Position numbers and translations under genes: made by a program
From: Paenibacillus sp. JNUCC-31
Lineage (GTDB): Bacteria > Bacillota > Bacilli > Paenibacillales > Paenibacillaceae
Assembly: GCF_014844075.1 (NCBI RefSeq)
Contig: NZ_CP062165.1
Span: forward strand, 1,736,001 to 1,800,000
Length of the DNA: 64,000 bases
Reading direction: 5' to 3'
Part shown: piece by piece, positions 1 through 9,146 of the stretch
How positions within the stretch are numbered: the first letter of the stretch is position 1
Layout of the letters: each line of letters opens with the position of its first letter
Notes under the pieces: model-generated
What the model was told of the DNA's origin: nothing
Databases searched by the model: none
Seen by the model: the letters and a program-made list of their open reading frames with translations, nothing else

Positions 1-500
1 ACACGCAGTACACCTTCGGTTACATCCACCACTACAACACGCGCTCCCGCCGCAATGGGACGATGTTCAAAGCTGGATGCGATATGAACCGTATTACCAG
101 AAGCAATTTTGATCATGACTTCACCAAACCCTTTTTCCGGCACGGGAATGGTGATCTCACCAATTTTCCCAGACAGCTCTTTCATTGAAAATGCAATGGA
201 GACATCACTGTTACGCATCGGCTTGATATAAGCAAAGAATACCAGCATGGCTGCAGCTATACCTATAAGCAGGGATAGTATCAGTGCCGACATGGCAGTC
301 ATAGAGCTGTAACGTGTCAGCATAATGCCAGCCCCGCCAAACGTTGTAATGGAACCGGCAAGCACAACGGGTTTGAAAAAATCAAGGCCAGGCAATTCAA
401 AGGCCCCGTCCAGCAAACCGTCAATCAAGTCACCTAGCACAAGGCTGACGACCGCAAATATCGCACCTCCGATTAGACACCCCCAATAGATGGACTCCAT
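1..500 (-). CDS. yuaF: NfeD/YuaF-like membrane protein (3' end outside window)
   Basis: About 166 codons are visible and the frame stays open to base 1, so the C-terminus is missing. The protein starts MESIYWGCLIGG, with a hydrophobic N-terminal segment, then a second membrane region around residues 45-95. It ends in a soluble part rich in beta-forming residues (GEITIPVPEKGFGEV), which resembles the OB-fold of NfeD proteins. The ATG at 500 follows a strong AGAGGAGG ribosome binding site. In Bacillus the YuaF type precedes a flotillin gene (floT) and takes part in membrane microdomain organisation; floT would lie to the left and is not visible. The sigma-W-like promoter at 564-589 fits that family. 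The exact subtype is inferred from size, topology and promoter. Confidence 0.75.
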   Translation of the reverse strand, partial: MESIYWGCLIGGAIFAVVSLVLGDLIDGLLDGAFELPGLDFFKPVVLAGSITTFGGAGIMLTRYSSMTAMSALILSLLIGIAAAMLVFFAYIKPMRNSDVSIAFSMKELSGKIGEITIPVPEKGFGEVMIKIASGNTVHIASSFEHRPIAAGARVVVVDVTEGVLR

Positions 501-563
501 ATCCCGTTCCTCCTCTCTTCTGCCGCAATTCCATACTCACTGGGCATTCCTCATGTAAATAAA

Positions 564-589
564 TACGTAGCAAATGTCAAAATGTTTCA
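564..589 (-). promoter_or_regulatory. Sigma-W-type ECF promoter for the yuaF-like gene
   Basis: On the minus strand TGAAAC (589-584) and CGTA (567-564) are separated by exactly 16 bases. This matches the known sigma-W consensus TGAAAC-N16-CGTA. It lies 64 bp upstream of the start codon at 500. In Bacillus subtilis the yuaF-floT operon is a sigma-W target, so sequence and context agree. Confidence 0.8.
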
Positions 590-692
590 AAATGTTTCCT
601 CTAATGTATTCTCAGCCCGATAATGGTTATTTTCCATACATTCTTCACTTATTGCTTCGTTTTTCTTTATCTTGTGCGATCATGCCACGCGT

Positions 693-730
693 AAAAAAAA
701 CCGCAGGTTTCCCGGAAAGGAAACCTGCGG
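693..730 (-). terminator. Intrinsic terminator of the alcohol dehydrogenase gene
   Basis: A perfect 12-bp stem (701-712 with 719-730, CCGCAGGTTTCC) and 6-nt loop are followed on the minus strand by eight T residues (700-693). It lies 35 bp after the stop codon. Confidence 0.9.
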
Positions 731-764
731 TTCAAAGACAGGATAAATCTCAATGTACTTGATG

Positions 765-1928
765 TTACAGCGAAGCTTTGTAGATGGATACGACATCTTC
801 ACGTTGCAGTTTTTTGAAGTTACCGAATGGGCCGAACAGCATCGCTTTGTCTGCCATGACGTCGATTTGGCTGTCATCGATATCGTAGTCAGCCAAACGG
901 TTAGGTGCACCAATGGATGTCCAGAACCGGCTCAACGCTTCAATGCCTTCCTCTGCAATCTGTTTGTCCGATTTGCCTTCAGGGTTCACTTCAAACACAT
1001 TGATCGCCAGACGTTTGAACCGATCCACATTTACATCCAGGTTATGTTTCATCCAGTGCGGGAACAGGATCGCCAGTCCTCCACCATGCGGAATGTCGTA
1101 CACAGCGGATACCGCGTGCTCGATGTTGTGTGTCGCCCAGTCCCCTGCAAGACCCATGTTCAGCACGCCATTCAATGCCATCGTTCCGCAGTACAGAATC
1201 GTTTCGCGCAGCTCATAGTTCTCTAAGTCTTCGACCAGACGAGGTGCTGCATCCATGACGGTGCGCAAAATCGTCTCACAGAACCCGAGTTGAACCGGTG
1301 TGTTGGCATCCAAATGGAAGTAATGCTCCAATACATGGGACATCATATCCACCATACCGTATACCGTTTGGTCCAGAGGAACGGTATATGTATTTACCGG
1401 ATCAAGAATGGAGAATGCTGGGAACGAATACGCGCTGCCCCAGCCCAATTTCTCTTGAGTATCCTGGTTGGTGATCACCGAACCCGAGTTCATTTCTGAA
1501 CCCGTTGCAGCCATTGTCAAAACGGTACCAAGTGGAAGAGCGTCTTGCGCAACGGCTTTGCGCTGAGCAAAGTCCCACATGTCGCCATCATACTTCGCAC
1601 CTACAGCAATCGCTTTGGAACAGTCCAGTACACTGCCGCCGCCTACAGCGAGGATCAGGTCGATGTTGTTCGTTTTGCAGAGGTCTACCCCTTTATGCAC
1701 AGTCGAAAGACGCGGGTTCGGTTCAACACCCGCCAGTTCTGTAACTTCTGCTCCGGCTTCCTTGAGCAATCCGATCACCTGATCGTACAAACCGCTGCGT
1801 TTGATACTGCCCCCACCATATACAAGCAGAACCCGTTTGCCGTATTTCGGTACTTCGGTTTTTAGTGCTTCCAGCTGACCTTTACCGAATATCAATCGGG
1901 TTGGATTATAAAATTGAAATGATCTCAT
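765..1928 (-). CDS. yugJ: Iron-containing alcohol dehydrogenase (butanol dehydrogenase type)
   Basis: This 387-residue protein is a full-length group III (Fe-dependent) alcohol dehydrogenase. The dinucleotide-binding glycine motif [12 protein letters not shown] lies near residue 95. The metal-binding region holds the histidines of MSHVLEHYF and of [17 protein letters not shown]. The family reduces aldehydes or butanal with NAD(P)H in the cytoplasm; the exact substrate cannot be read from sequence. The ATG at 1928 is preceded by GGAGG with good spacing. The gene is monocistronic, with a strong terminator at 693-730. Closest in type to Bacillus YugJ/YugK and clostridial BdhA. Confidence 0.88.
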   Translation of the reverse strand: MRSFQFYNPTRLIFGKGQLEALKTEVPKYGKRVLLVYGGGSIKRSGLYDQVIGLLKEAGAEVTELAGVEPNPRLSTVHKGVDLCKTNNIDLILAVGGGSVLDCSKAIAVGAKYDGDMWDFAQRKAVAQDALPLGTVLTMAATGSEMNSGSVITNQDTQEKLGWGSAYSFPAFSILDPVNTYTVPLDQTVYGMVDMMSHVLEHYFHLDANTPVQLGFCETILRTVMDAAPRLVEDLENYELRETILYCGTMALNGVLNMGLAGDWATHNIEHAVSAVYDIPHGGGLAILFPHWMKHNLDVNVDRFKRLAINVFEVNPEGKSDKQIAEEGIEALSRFWTSIGAPNRLADYDIDDSQIDVMADKAMLFGPFGNFKKLQREDVVSIYKASL

Positions 1929-2170
1929 ATCTATGTCGCCTCCAATGGAGTTTAGAATTTTTTAGTGCAACTCCAATTATAGTACCCCGATTATATAAAA
2001 ACAAATCGATAGCCACTCACTTTATATCAACCCGTCGATTTGTAAATGGGGACGGAACATCCTACTGCACGAATACTCTGCCATACAAAATGATGCCAGC
2101 TCAGGCTAAAGTGATAATACAGCGACCGACTTATCCACAACTACGATTCAATTTCACCTGTCAAAACAAA

Positions 2171-2205
2171 CCAAAACACCAGCCCAAAAACGGGCTGGTG
2201 TTCGT
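2171..2205 (-). terminator. Intrinsic terminator of the galKET operon
   Basis: An 11-bp stem, AACACCAGCCC (2175-2185) with its complement (2192-2202), is followed on the minus strand by a T-rich tail (TTTTGGTTTGTTTT). It starts 15 bp downstream of the galT stop. Confidence 0.85.
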
Positions 2206-2217
2206 TGTTATACATGT

Positions 2218-3816
2218 TTATTCCGTGTATCCCATGCTGCTTACAAAACGACGGAAGGCTTGTCGTCCTGATTCATCATATTTGTAGACGCCCGCATGCT
2301 CCAGAATCTCGGCGAATTTCAAGCCGACTTCCTGTTGTACAAGGGCTACGGCTTGTTCCTTCGTCAGGTTGGGACTGAAACGTTCGATCATTTCTTCCGC
2401 CCAGCCCAGATGCTTGTTCAACACATGATCGGAAGCTGTGGCTGCCTCGGCAAGTTTGGTATCTCCAGCGAGAATATCCGCGATGCCGTCCAGTTCCTCT
2501 TTCAAACGACCTGGCAGGATGGCAAGCCCCATCACTTCGATGAGCCCAATGTTCTCCTTCTTCAGATGATGCATTTCGCGGTGCGGATGGAAAATCCCTT
2601 CGGGATGCTCATCATTCGTGCGATTGTTCCGCAGAACGAGGTCCATCTCATATCCACCATCTGCACTGCGACGAACGATCGGGGTTACCGTGTTGTGCGG
2701 AACCCGCTCTCCGTCCACTTCACTGAATGCCTCGATCTCCACAGCAGCATCACTATAGACCTTCCACGCTTCATAAACGGCATTACCCGCTTCGAGCAAC
2801 TCTGCCGGATCATGTGAAGCCAGTCGCATTACGGACATCGGCCATTTCACGAGACTAAGCGTAAGCCCCGGCGAACCTGCATGGCGGAATACCGCCTCTG
2901 GCTTCGCATTTTGAATGGCAAAGGTGTGACGTCCACCCTGGAAATGGTCATGGGTCAGGATGGAGCCGCCAACGATCGGCAGATCGGCATTGGAGCCGAT
3001 AAAGTAATGCGGATACTCCCCCACGAAGGCCAGCAGCCTGCGGAGTGTGTCCTTGGTCAATTTCATCGGCACATGATCGTGATGGAAAATAATGCAGTGC
3101 TCGTTGTAGTACACATACGGCGAGTATTGGAAGAACCAGGGTTCACCGTTTAATTCCAGCGGAATCACACGCAGGTTTTGACGAGCCGGGTGGTTAACCC
3201 GACCGGCATAACCCACATTTTCACGACACAGTTGGCATTTCGGATACACCGGAGGTGGAAGCAGTTTCGCCATCGCGATTTCCTTGGGACTTTTCTCCGG
3301 CTTGGACAAGTTAATAGTAATCTCCATGTCGCCATAAGCGGTATCCTGTGTCCAGTACACATTCTTGGAGATACGATCCATTCGAATATAGTTAGAGTGA
3401 ATCGAAAGCTCATAGAATTGGGAAGTAGCCGCCTCAATGCCTTCTGTCTGCTCCGTATGACGGAAGGCCCGCACTACCTCGGATGGACGGGCCATCAATT
3501 GACCCATAATTTTCGCATCAAGCAAATCACGATACGTATCGGTATTTTCAGGGATAAGTCCAATTTCAAATCCATAATCAATCAGTGTATCCAGCAACGG
3601 TTGTGGTCCGTCCAAAACCGTCTCGTTCAATACTCCTGCATACGGCTCGGAGAACCCGAACTGTTCCAGCAGCAGATTACGGCTGTAATCCCGATCTGCT
3701 TCTTCAATCAGCTTGTTCTGCAAGGCAAATGCTACCAGACGTTCAATGGCATGCAGTGCTTCCTGCTGCTCCGGTGTCCGCTCTGTGGCACCTGCTGCAA
3801 TATGAGTCTGTGACAT
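2218..3816 (-). CDS. galT: UTP--hexose-1-phosphate uridylyltransferase, class II
   Basis: Third enzyme of the Leloir pathway: it exchanges UDP between UDP-glucose and galactose-1-phosphate. At 532 residues it is the long Firmicute GalT class (GalT-2), distinct from the roughly 350-residue enterobacterial form. The family motif HDHFQGG is visible near residue 285, and PKCQLCRENVGYAGR near 190. The ATG at 3816 lies 15 bp after the galE stop, so the gene is the last of galK-galE-galT. The terminator at 2171-2205 closes the operon. No frame damage is seen. Confidence 0.93.
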   Translation of the reverse strand: MSQTHIAAGATERTPEQQEALHAIERLVAFALQNKLIEEADRDYSRNLLLEQFGFSEPYAGVLNETVLDGPQPLLDTLIDYGFEIGLIPENTDTYRDLLDAKIMGQLMARPSEVVRAFRHTEQTEGIEAATSQFYELSIHSNYIRMDRISKNVYWTQDTAYGDMEITINLSKPEKSPKEIAMAKLLPPPVYPKCQLCRENVGYAGRVNHPARQNLRVIPLELNGEPWFFQYSPYVYYNEHCIIFHHDHVPMKLTKDTLRRLLAFVGEYPHYFIGSNADLPIVGGSILTHDHFQGGRHTFAIQNAKPEAVFRHAGSPGLTLSLVKWPMSVMRLASHDPAELLEAGNAVYEAWKVYSDAAVEIEAFSEVDGERVPHNTVTPIVRRSADGGYEMDLVLRNNRTNDEHPEGIFHPHREMHHLKKENIGLIEVMGLAILPGRLKEELDGIADILAGDTKLAEAATASDHVLNKHLGWAEEMIERFSPNLTKEQAVALVQQEVGLKFAEILEHAGVYKYDESGRQAFRRFVSSMGYTE

Positions 3817-3831
3817 ATGATTGTTCGCCTC

Positions 3832-4821
3832 CTAGTTTTTTCCGTAGCCGTCAGGGTGAGACTGGTGCCAGCTCCATGCGCTTTGAACAACATCCTCAAG
3901 ATTCGTCCATTTCGGGTTCCAGCCCAGTACAGATCTTGCTTTGGCAGACGAAGCCACCAACACAGCCGGATCACCCGCACGACGTGGTTCCTGTACAACC
4001 GGGATTTCAAGGCCGGTTACTTTCTTCGCTGTCTCGATAACCTGCTTCACGGAGAAGCCTTGACCGTTACCCAGGTTGAACACGTTGCTGTTCTCGCCTT
4101 TGCGGAGATAATCTACAGCCCGCAGATGTGCATCCGCCAGATCACTTACGTGGATGTAATCACGTACACAGGTTCCGTCTTCCGTCGCATAGTCGTCACC
4201 GAACACAGCGATGTGAGGACGTTGTTTTAACGCCGTTTGCAGCACAAGTGGAATGAGATGGCTCTCTGGCTGATGATCTTCACCGATTTTACCGCTGTCA
4301 TGGGCTCCGGCTGCATTGAAGTAACGCAGGGAGACGTATTTGATTTCCTGTACTTTATCGAACCAGGACATCATGCGCTCCATCATCAGCTTGGTTTCGC
4401 CGTATACGTTCGTAGGCTCTGTCCGGTCGCTCTCTTCAATCGGCACTTTCTCCGGCTCACCGTAAGTGGCAGCTGTAGAAGAGAAGACAATGCGACGTAC
4501 ATTTGCTGCATTCATCGCTTCCAACAGGCACAGTGTGCCAAACACGTTGTTGTCATAGTATTTCACGGGATCTTTCATACTCTCGCCAACCAGCGAGTTG
4601 GCTGCAAAGTGGATGACTGCATCGATGGAATTCTCCGCGAACAGCTTCGCCAGAAGTTCCTTGTCACGCAGGTCCCCTTCATACAATTTTCCGCCTAGCA
4701 AAGCTTCACGATGCCCTGTCTGCAAGTTATCCAGGACAACTACCTCTTCCCCACGTTCCAACAAAGCCGCTACCGTATGAGAACCAATATATCCTGCTCC
4801 ACCTGTCACCAAAATTGCCAT
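3832..4821 (-). CDS. galE: UDP-glucose 4-epimerase
   Basis: This 329-residue extended short-chain dehydrogenase interconverts UDP-galactose and UDP-glucose with bound NAD. The N-terminal Rossmann motif TGGAGYIGSH (residues 6-15), the catalytic YxxxK as YGETK (around 143) and the DYIHVSDLADAH segment are all present at the usual positions. The stop of galK and the start of galE are one base apart, and galT begins 15 bp after the galE stop, so translation is probably coupled. UDP-galactose made here could also feed surface glycans when galactose is absent. Confidence 0.95.
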   Translation of the reverse strand: MAILVTGGAGYIGSHTVAALLERGEEVVVLDNLQTGHREALLGGKLYEGDLRDKELLAKLFAENSIDAVIHFAANSLVGESMKDPVKYYDNNVFGTLCLLEAMNAANVRRIVFSSTAATYGEPEKVPIEESDRTEPTNVYGETKLMMERMMSWFDKVQEIKYVSLRYFNAAGAHDSGKIGEDHQPESHLIPLVLQTALKQRPHIAVFGDDYATEDGTCVRDYIHVSDLADAHLRAVDYLRKGENSNVFNLGNGQGFSVKQVIETAKKVTGLEIPVVQEPRRAGDPAVLVASSAKARSVLGWNPKWTNLEDVVQSAWSWHQSHPDGYGKN

Positions 4822-4822
4822 C

Positions 4823-6004
4823 TTACTTCGCCTCCTTCAATTCTTTAACACCGTCGCCTACTCCACACACATAAAAATCGCCCTTGAGACTGGTACGCAC
4901 TTCATACGCTGCGCCCACTTCGCTGACAAAACGCTCTACATCATCTTCATGCACAAGTGATACGGTACAACCGCCAAATCCCGCTCCGGTCATGCGTGCA
5001 CCAAGTGTTCCCGGAATTCGCTGTGCTTCCTCCACCATCACGTCCAGCTCTTCGCAGCTCACTTCATAGAGATAACGAAGGGATTCATGAGAAGCATTCA
5101 TCAGCTTGCCGAAGGTTTCCAGATCGTTATCACGCAGTGCATCCACCGATGCAAGTACACGTGCATTCTCTTCCACCACGTGCTGGGCACGCTGTCTTAC
5201 CTTCTCATCCTTGATGTGATCCTGCAGTGTGACGAATTGTTCTGGTGTCAATTGCGCCAGATAATTCAGTGCAGGCAGTTGTTCTTTCAAGATCGAAAGT
5301 GCCTGCTCACATTGGGAGCGACGCTCGTTGTATGCCGAGTCCACCAAACCGCGGCGTTTGTTCGTGTTGCCAATGACCAGCTTGTAGGCGCCGGTACGGA
5401 ATGGAACTTTTTCATACTCAAGGGTGTCGCACATTAGCAGGATTGCATGATCCTCTGCGCCATTGGCTACAGCAAACTGATCCATGATTCCGCAGTTGAC
5501 GCCAACGAATTCGTTTTCCGCCTTCTGGGACAGCAGTGCCAGTTGCACCGTATCAATATCCTTAACACCTTCGAGCGACTGGATCGCATACCCGGTAAGA
5601 ACCTCCAGCGATGCAGAAGAGGAAAGTCCTGCGCCGTTCGGAATTTCTCCGTGGTAGAGGAAGTCATAACCTTTGGATACCTTAACACCTTTGCCTTGCA
5701 GTTCTACCATGACGCCGACCGGATAATCCGTCCATTCCCCTGTTTTCTCACTGCCAATGGAAGAAGTGTCCAGCGTCCCTTCATAGGACATATTGGTGGA
5801 AGCCAACTGCAACTTGTTGTCCTCACGCTCACGGATAATCAAAGTGGTACCGAATTCAAGCGCTGCCGGAAGCACGTATCCACCGTTATAGTCGATATGC
5901 TCACCGATCAGATTCACCCGCCCAGGGGCATGGAATACACGGATGTTCGCTCCACTCTCTCCGTACTTGTCAATAAACTTTTGTTTCAATTCATTTATGT
6001 TCAT
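4823..6004 (-). CDS. galK: Galactokinase
   Basis: Phosphorylates galactose at C1 with ATP, the entry step of the Leloir pathway. GHMP-kinase signatures are in order: GRVNLIGEHIDYNGG near residue 30, the ATP-binding GAGLSSSASLEV near 127, and MTGAGFGGCTVSLV near 340. An upstream in-frame ATG at 6025 exists, but the ATG at 6004 (MNINELKQK) has the better site (GGGG 8-9 bases before it) and gives the usual family start, so 393 residues are annotated. First gene of the operon. A TATAAT with a weak -35 lies just upstream, facing a divergent AraC-type regulator gene. Confidence 0.94.
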   Translation of the reverse strand: MNINELKQKFIDKYGESGANIRVFHAPGRVNLIGEHIDYNGGYVLPAALEFGTTLIIREREDNKLQLASTNMSYEGTLDTSSIGSEKTGEWTDYPVGVMVELQGKGVKVSKGYDFLYHGEIPNGAGLSSSASLEVLTGYAIQSLEGVKDIDTVQLALLSQKAENEFVGVNCGIMDQFAVANGAEDHAILLMCDTLEYEKVPFRTGAYKLVIGNTNKRRGLVDSAYNERRSQCEQALSILKEQLPALNYLAQLTPEQFVTLQDHIKDEKVRQRAQHVVEENARVLASVDALRDNDLETFGKLMNASHESLRYLYEVSCEELDVMVEEAQRIPGTLGARMTGAGFGGCTVSLVHEDDVERFVSEVGAAYEVRTSLKGDFYVCGVGDGVKELKEAK

Positions 6005-6047
6005 TGCTGCTGCACCCCATCTCATGGTTGTTGGTTTTCTTAATGTT

Positions 6048-6076
6048 ATTATACAAGAAAGCGGTCACCCTTGAAA
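6048..6076 (-). promoter_or_regulatory. Probable galK operon promoter
   Basis: On the minus strand TATAAT (6053-6048) lies 17 bp from a poor -35 (TTTCAA, 6076-6071). A perfect -10 with a weak -35 is typical of activator-dependent promoters, and the AraC-type regulator gene diverges from here. No operator was identified. Confidence 0.5.
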
Positions 6077-6160
6077 TGAAGCCATGTGTGTTCCATATGG
6101 ATAAATGTGACCTTAAGGCGTATAATGAATGGACCATCAAGGAATGAAAGGAATATCATC

Positions 6161-7123
6161 ATGACTGAACAACGTATGGAAGGTACAGCAGATCACCCAA
6201 TAAAAAACAATCCGGAAACCTCGGGCAAAAGTGGAGCACTCAGTTACTCGGTTGCCTCCAATCCGGTTTATTATGAAAAAGGGGCATTGCATGTCCTCTT
6301 TGCAGGCGCAAGCCAGACACTTCCCGGTCACGCCCTCGGACCGAAGCTATACGATTATTATCTTTTGCACTATGTAGAAAAAGGAGCCGGTACGTTCCGC
6401 ACGGAACTGCATTCCTACGAACTATCCGCAGGAGACTGTTTCCTCATTCAACCGGGCCAGCTTGTAAGCTACCAATCCCATGCCCGTCATCCCTGGCAAT
6501 ACCGCTGGATGGCCTTTACCGGAAGCCAAGCTGCGCAGCATACGGAAGAAGCGGGATTCCGGCCAGAGAAATCCGTATTTCATGCCGGACCATCCTGCGG
6601 AATTTCGGATTGGTTATCCGTGATGCAGGCAGCTTTTGCCGAGCGAAAAGAAAGTTCTCATTTTACATCACTGGGTACGTTATATATGATTCTAGCTGAA
6701 GCACAAAATCACCTTTCTCAGGGCCAAACCTTAATACCGGGTGAATCTTCAATACGACGAACTGTGAAACAGATGATCCAATACATGTCTACCCAATATG
6801 CCTACCCTGTCTCGATCGAGCAAATGTCAGCGAGTCTTGGCTATAACCGTGCGTATTTGTCCCGCATTTTCAAACAGGAAACAGGCCTTTCCCCCGTCAC
6901 CTACCTGCTTAAACTGCGGATTGACAAATCACGCCAGTTGCTGCGGGAACGTCCCGATCTGTCCATTGAACAGGTATCCGCTTCTGTCGGACTGCCGGAT
7001 GCACTCTATTTCTCGAAACAGTTCAAACGATTTCACGGTGAAGCTCCCAGTCTGTACCGGGAGAACATTCTTGCCAGGCCGCAAACGCAAGGGGCACGCA
7101 AAGTCCCCCCAAACAATCGATGA
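6161..7123 (+). CDS. AraC/XylS-family transcriptional regulator
   Basis: The 320-residue protein has an N-terminal cupin-like sugar-sensing half (residues 45-150; LSAGDCFLIQPGQLVSY) and a C-terminal pair of helix-turn-helix motifs (about 210-305; SLGYNRAYLSRIFKQETG, then SVGLPDALYFSKQFKRFHG). A longer frame opens at 6086, but the ATG at 6161 has a GAAAGGA site 8 bases upstream. It is divergently transcribed from galKET across 156 bp, so control of galactose use is the natural inference, although the sequence shows no operator. A TATAAT at 6121-6126 could serve as its own -10. Firmicute gal operons are more often under LacI-type GalR. Confidence 0.85.
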   Translation: MTEQRMEGTADHPIKNNPETSGKSGALSYSVASNPVYYEKGALHVLFAGASQTLPGHALGPKLYDYYLLHYVEKGAGTFRTELHSYELSAGDCFLIQPGQLVSYQSHARHPWQYRWMAFTGSQAAQHTEEAGFRPEKSVFHAGPSCGISDWLSVMQAAFAERKESSHFTSLGTLYMILAEAQNHLSQGQTLIPGESSIRRTVKQMIQYMSTQYAYPVSIEQMSASLGYNRAYLSRIFKQETGLSPVTYLLKLRIDKSRQLLRERPDLSIEQVSASVGLPDALYFSKQFKRFHGEAPSLYRENILARPQTQGARKVPPNNR

Positions 7124-7176
7124 TCCCTCATACCGAAAAAGGAAACTCACTTTCTTACATATAGATAAGAAACGAT

Positions 7177-7222
7177 AAAAAGGTGCATCCCGCCAATATG
7201 GCTAAGATGCACCTTTTAAACT
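7177..7222. terminator. Bidirectional terminator between araC-type gene and aldo-keto reductase
   Basis: A 12-bp stem AAAAGGTGCATC (7178-7189) pairs with GATGCACCTTTT (7206-7217). T-rich tails follow on both strands, and the flanking genes converge. Confidence 0.85.
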
Positions 7223-7265
7223 TTATTTATTTGAGTTCTTTAGTAGATGATGAAAATGGGGACCA

Positions 7266-8276
7266 TTATTTATCCACAGGTTCCGGACTCAGAATCGATT
7301 CGATGCGTTCCAGTTCCTCTGTGGAGAATTCCAACTGGCTGAGAGCAGCCACATTCTCTTCGATCTGAGCAGGACGACTTGCACCGATCAGTGCAGAAGT
7401 TACGCGTCCATTACGCAGTACCCAAGCGAGAGCAAACTGGGCCAGACTCTGGCCGCGTGCCGCTGCAATCTGGTTGAGTGCACGAACTTTTCGCAGTGTC
7501 TCTGGCGAGATGTTGTTCTCATTCAGAAAGACGGAAGGCCCCTTGGCACGTGAATCTTCTGGAATCCCGTTCAGGTATTTGTTGGTCAGAATACCCTGGG
7601 CCAATGGACAGAAGGCGATGCTGCCTGTTCCATACTCATCGAGCACGTCCTGTAACCCATCTTCAATCCAGCGATCCAGCATCGAATATTTGGGTTGATG
7701 AATCAGCAAAGGTGTCCCCAGTCCCTTGAGAATTTCCGCTGCCTGCTTCGTTTGTTCTGCAGGATAGTTGGAAATCCCCACATATAGGGCTTTACCGGAA
7801 CGAACAATATGATCCAATGCCATCATCGTTTCTTCCAGAGGTGTTTCGGGATCATAACGATGGGAGTAAAAGATATCCACATAATCAAGGCCCATGCGTT
7901 TTAAACTCTGGTTTAGACTGGAAACGAGATTTTTGCGGGAACCCCACTCCCCATAAGGTCCGGGCCACATATAATAACCGGCTTTGGTGGAGATGATGAG
8001 TTCATCCCGGTATGGCTTCAGATCCTGTGCCAGCACCTGACCGAATAACTGCTCTGCCGATCCTGCCGGCGGGCCATAATTGTTGGCAAGGTCAAAATGC
8101 GTGATGCCCAGATCAAACGAACGGGTAATCATGCTTCGGCCGTTCTCCGCGTTATTAATGCCGCCAAAATTATGCCATAACCCGAGTGAAATTGCTGGCA
8201 GTTTCAATCCTGAACGTCCAACACGGTTGTATTTCATTGTTTCATAGCGTGCTTCGCTGGCTACGTAGACCATCAT
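7266..8276 (-). CDS. Aldo-keto reductase, YghZ/GpR type
   Basis: A 336-residue NADPH-dependent reductase of the AKR14-like group; E. coli YghZ reduces L-glyceraldehyde 3-phosphate and methylglyoxal. The opening MVYVASEARYETMKYNRVG and SLGLWHNFGG follow the YghZ pattern, which favours the second ATG at 8273; both ATGs share an AGAAGGG site. The catalytic tetrad is visible: Asp and Tyr in DLANNYG, Lys in STKAGYY and His in FYSHRYD. The C-terminal GASRPAQIEENV is the cofactor-binding segment. It is convergent with the AraC-type gene, and the sirtuin gene lies upstream on the same strand with an 86-bp gap. Aldehyde detoxification is the likely role. Confidence 0.88.
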   Translation of the reverse strand: MMVYVASEARYETMKYNRVGRSGLKLPAISLGLWHNFGGINNAENGRSMITRSFDLGITHFDLANNYGPPAGSAEQLFGQVLAQDLKPYRDELIISTKAGYYMWPGPYGEWGSRKNLVSSLNQSLKRMGLDYVDIFYSHRYDPETPLEETMMALDHIVRSGKALYVGISNYPAEQTKQAAEILKGLGTPLLIHQPKYSMLDRWIEDGLQDVLDEYGTGSIAFCPLAQGILTNKYLNGIPEDSRAKGPSVFLNENNISPETLRKVRALNQIAAARGQSLAQFALAWVLRNGRVTSALIGASRPAQIEENVAALSQLEFSTEELERIESILSPEPVDK

Positions 8277-8362
8277 GAATCCCTTCTTTCCCCAGGTTCC
8301 GCCTCTTGTACCCGGCCCGTATGCCGGAGAAAGCGGTCATTCAGACAAACGTTCACTTCCAT

Positions 8363-9103
8363 TTAACCAAGAAGCTGGTCCACCTTATTCATTACCTCAC
8401 CGATCGGATCTGTAATCAGCAAATCAGCCTGCCGGTCGTAAGCTGTAGGTGTAGCATTAAGCAAGACTGTATGTTTCCCCTGAAAATACGTAATTAATTG
8501 TGCAGCAGGATACACGGTAAGTGAGGTACCTCCGACCAACAACAAATCTGCTGCAGACAGGACGTCCACCGAACGATATAATATCGTCTGGTCGAGCTCC
8601 TCTTCATACAACACGACATCCGGCTTAATCACACCACCACATGCAGTGCAACGAGGAACCTTGTCTTTTGCCGTAATAATATCATTAAGCGTATAGAACC
8701 TTTTGCAATCCATACAAGCGTTTCGATGAATGGAACCATGAAGCTCCAGGACATTGCTGCTGCCAGCCTTCTGGTGCAACCCGTCGATATTTTGGGTGAT
8801 GACCGCCTGAAGTCTTCCTTCCTGCTCCAATCTGGCAAGCAAATGGTGGCAGCCGTTAGGCACCGCATCGGGATGAAGCATTTTACCTCGATAAAAATCA
8901 TAAAAAATATCAGCATGCTGGTCAAAAAAATGTCTGCTGAGCAGCTCTTCCGGCGGATAGGGTGAATGCTGCTCTGTCTGGTACAAGCCAGCGGCAGAGC
9001 GGAAGTCGGGAATCCCGCTCTCCGTTGAAGTTCCGGCCCCTCCAAAAAAAACAATGTTGGAACTTTCCTGAATCCAGGCAGCCAGTTGTTCCGCTCCGTT
9101 CAT
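8363..9103 (-). CDS. cobB: NAD-dependent protein deacetylase (sirtuin)
   Basis: A 246-residue Sir2-family enzyme that removes acyl groups from lysines using NAD. NAD-binding motifs GAGTSTESGIPDFRS (residues 21-35) and TQNIDGLHQKAG (about 104-115) are present. The catalytic His is in ELHGS, and there are two zinc CxxC pairs (CMDC and CTAC). A strong AAAGGAGG site precedes the ATG at 9103. In Firmicutes such enzymes (SrtN) regulate acetyl-CoA synthetase and other metabolic proteins; no target gene is adjacent here. Full length and undamaged. Confidence 0.92.
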   Translation of the reverse strand: MNGAEQLAAWIQESSNIVFFGGAGTSTESGIPDFRSAAGLYQTEQHSPYPPEELLSRHFFDQHADIFYDFYRGKMLHPDAVPNGCHHLLARLEQEGRLQAVITQNIDGLHQKAGSSNVLELHGSIHRNACMDCKRFYTLNDIITAKDKVPRCTACGGVIKPDVVLYEEELDQTILYRSVDVLSAADLLLVGGTSLTVYPAAQLITYFQGKHTVLLNATPTAYDRQADLLITDPIGEVMNKVDQLLG

Positions 9104-9146
9104 CCTCTCTCCTCCTTTTATGAGATCAGCCCTGTGATCACCGTTC

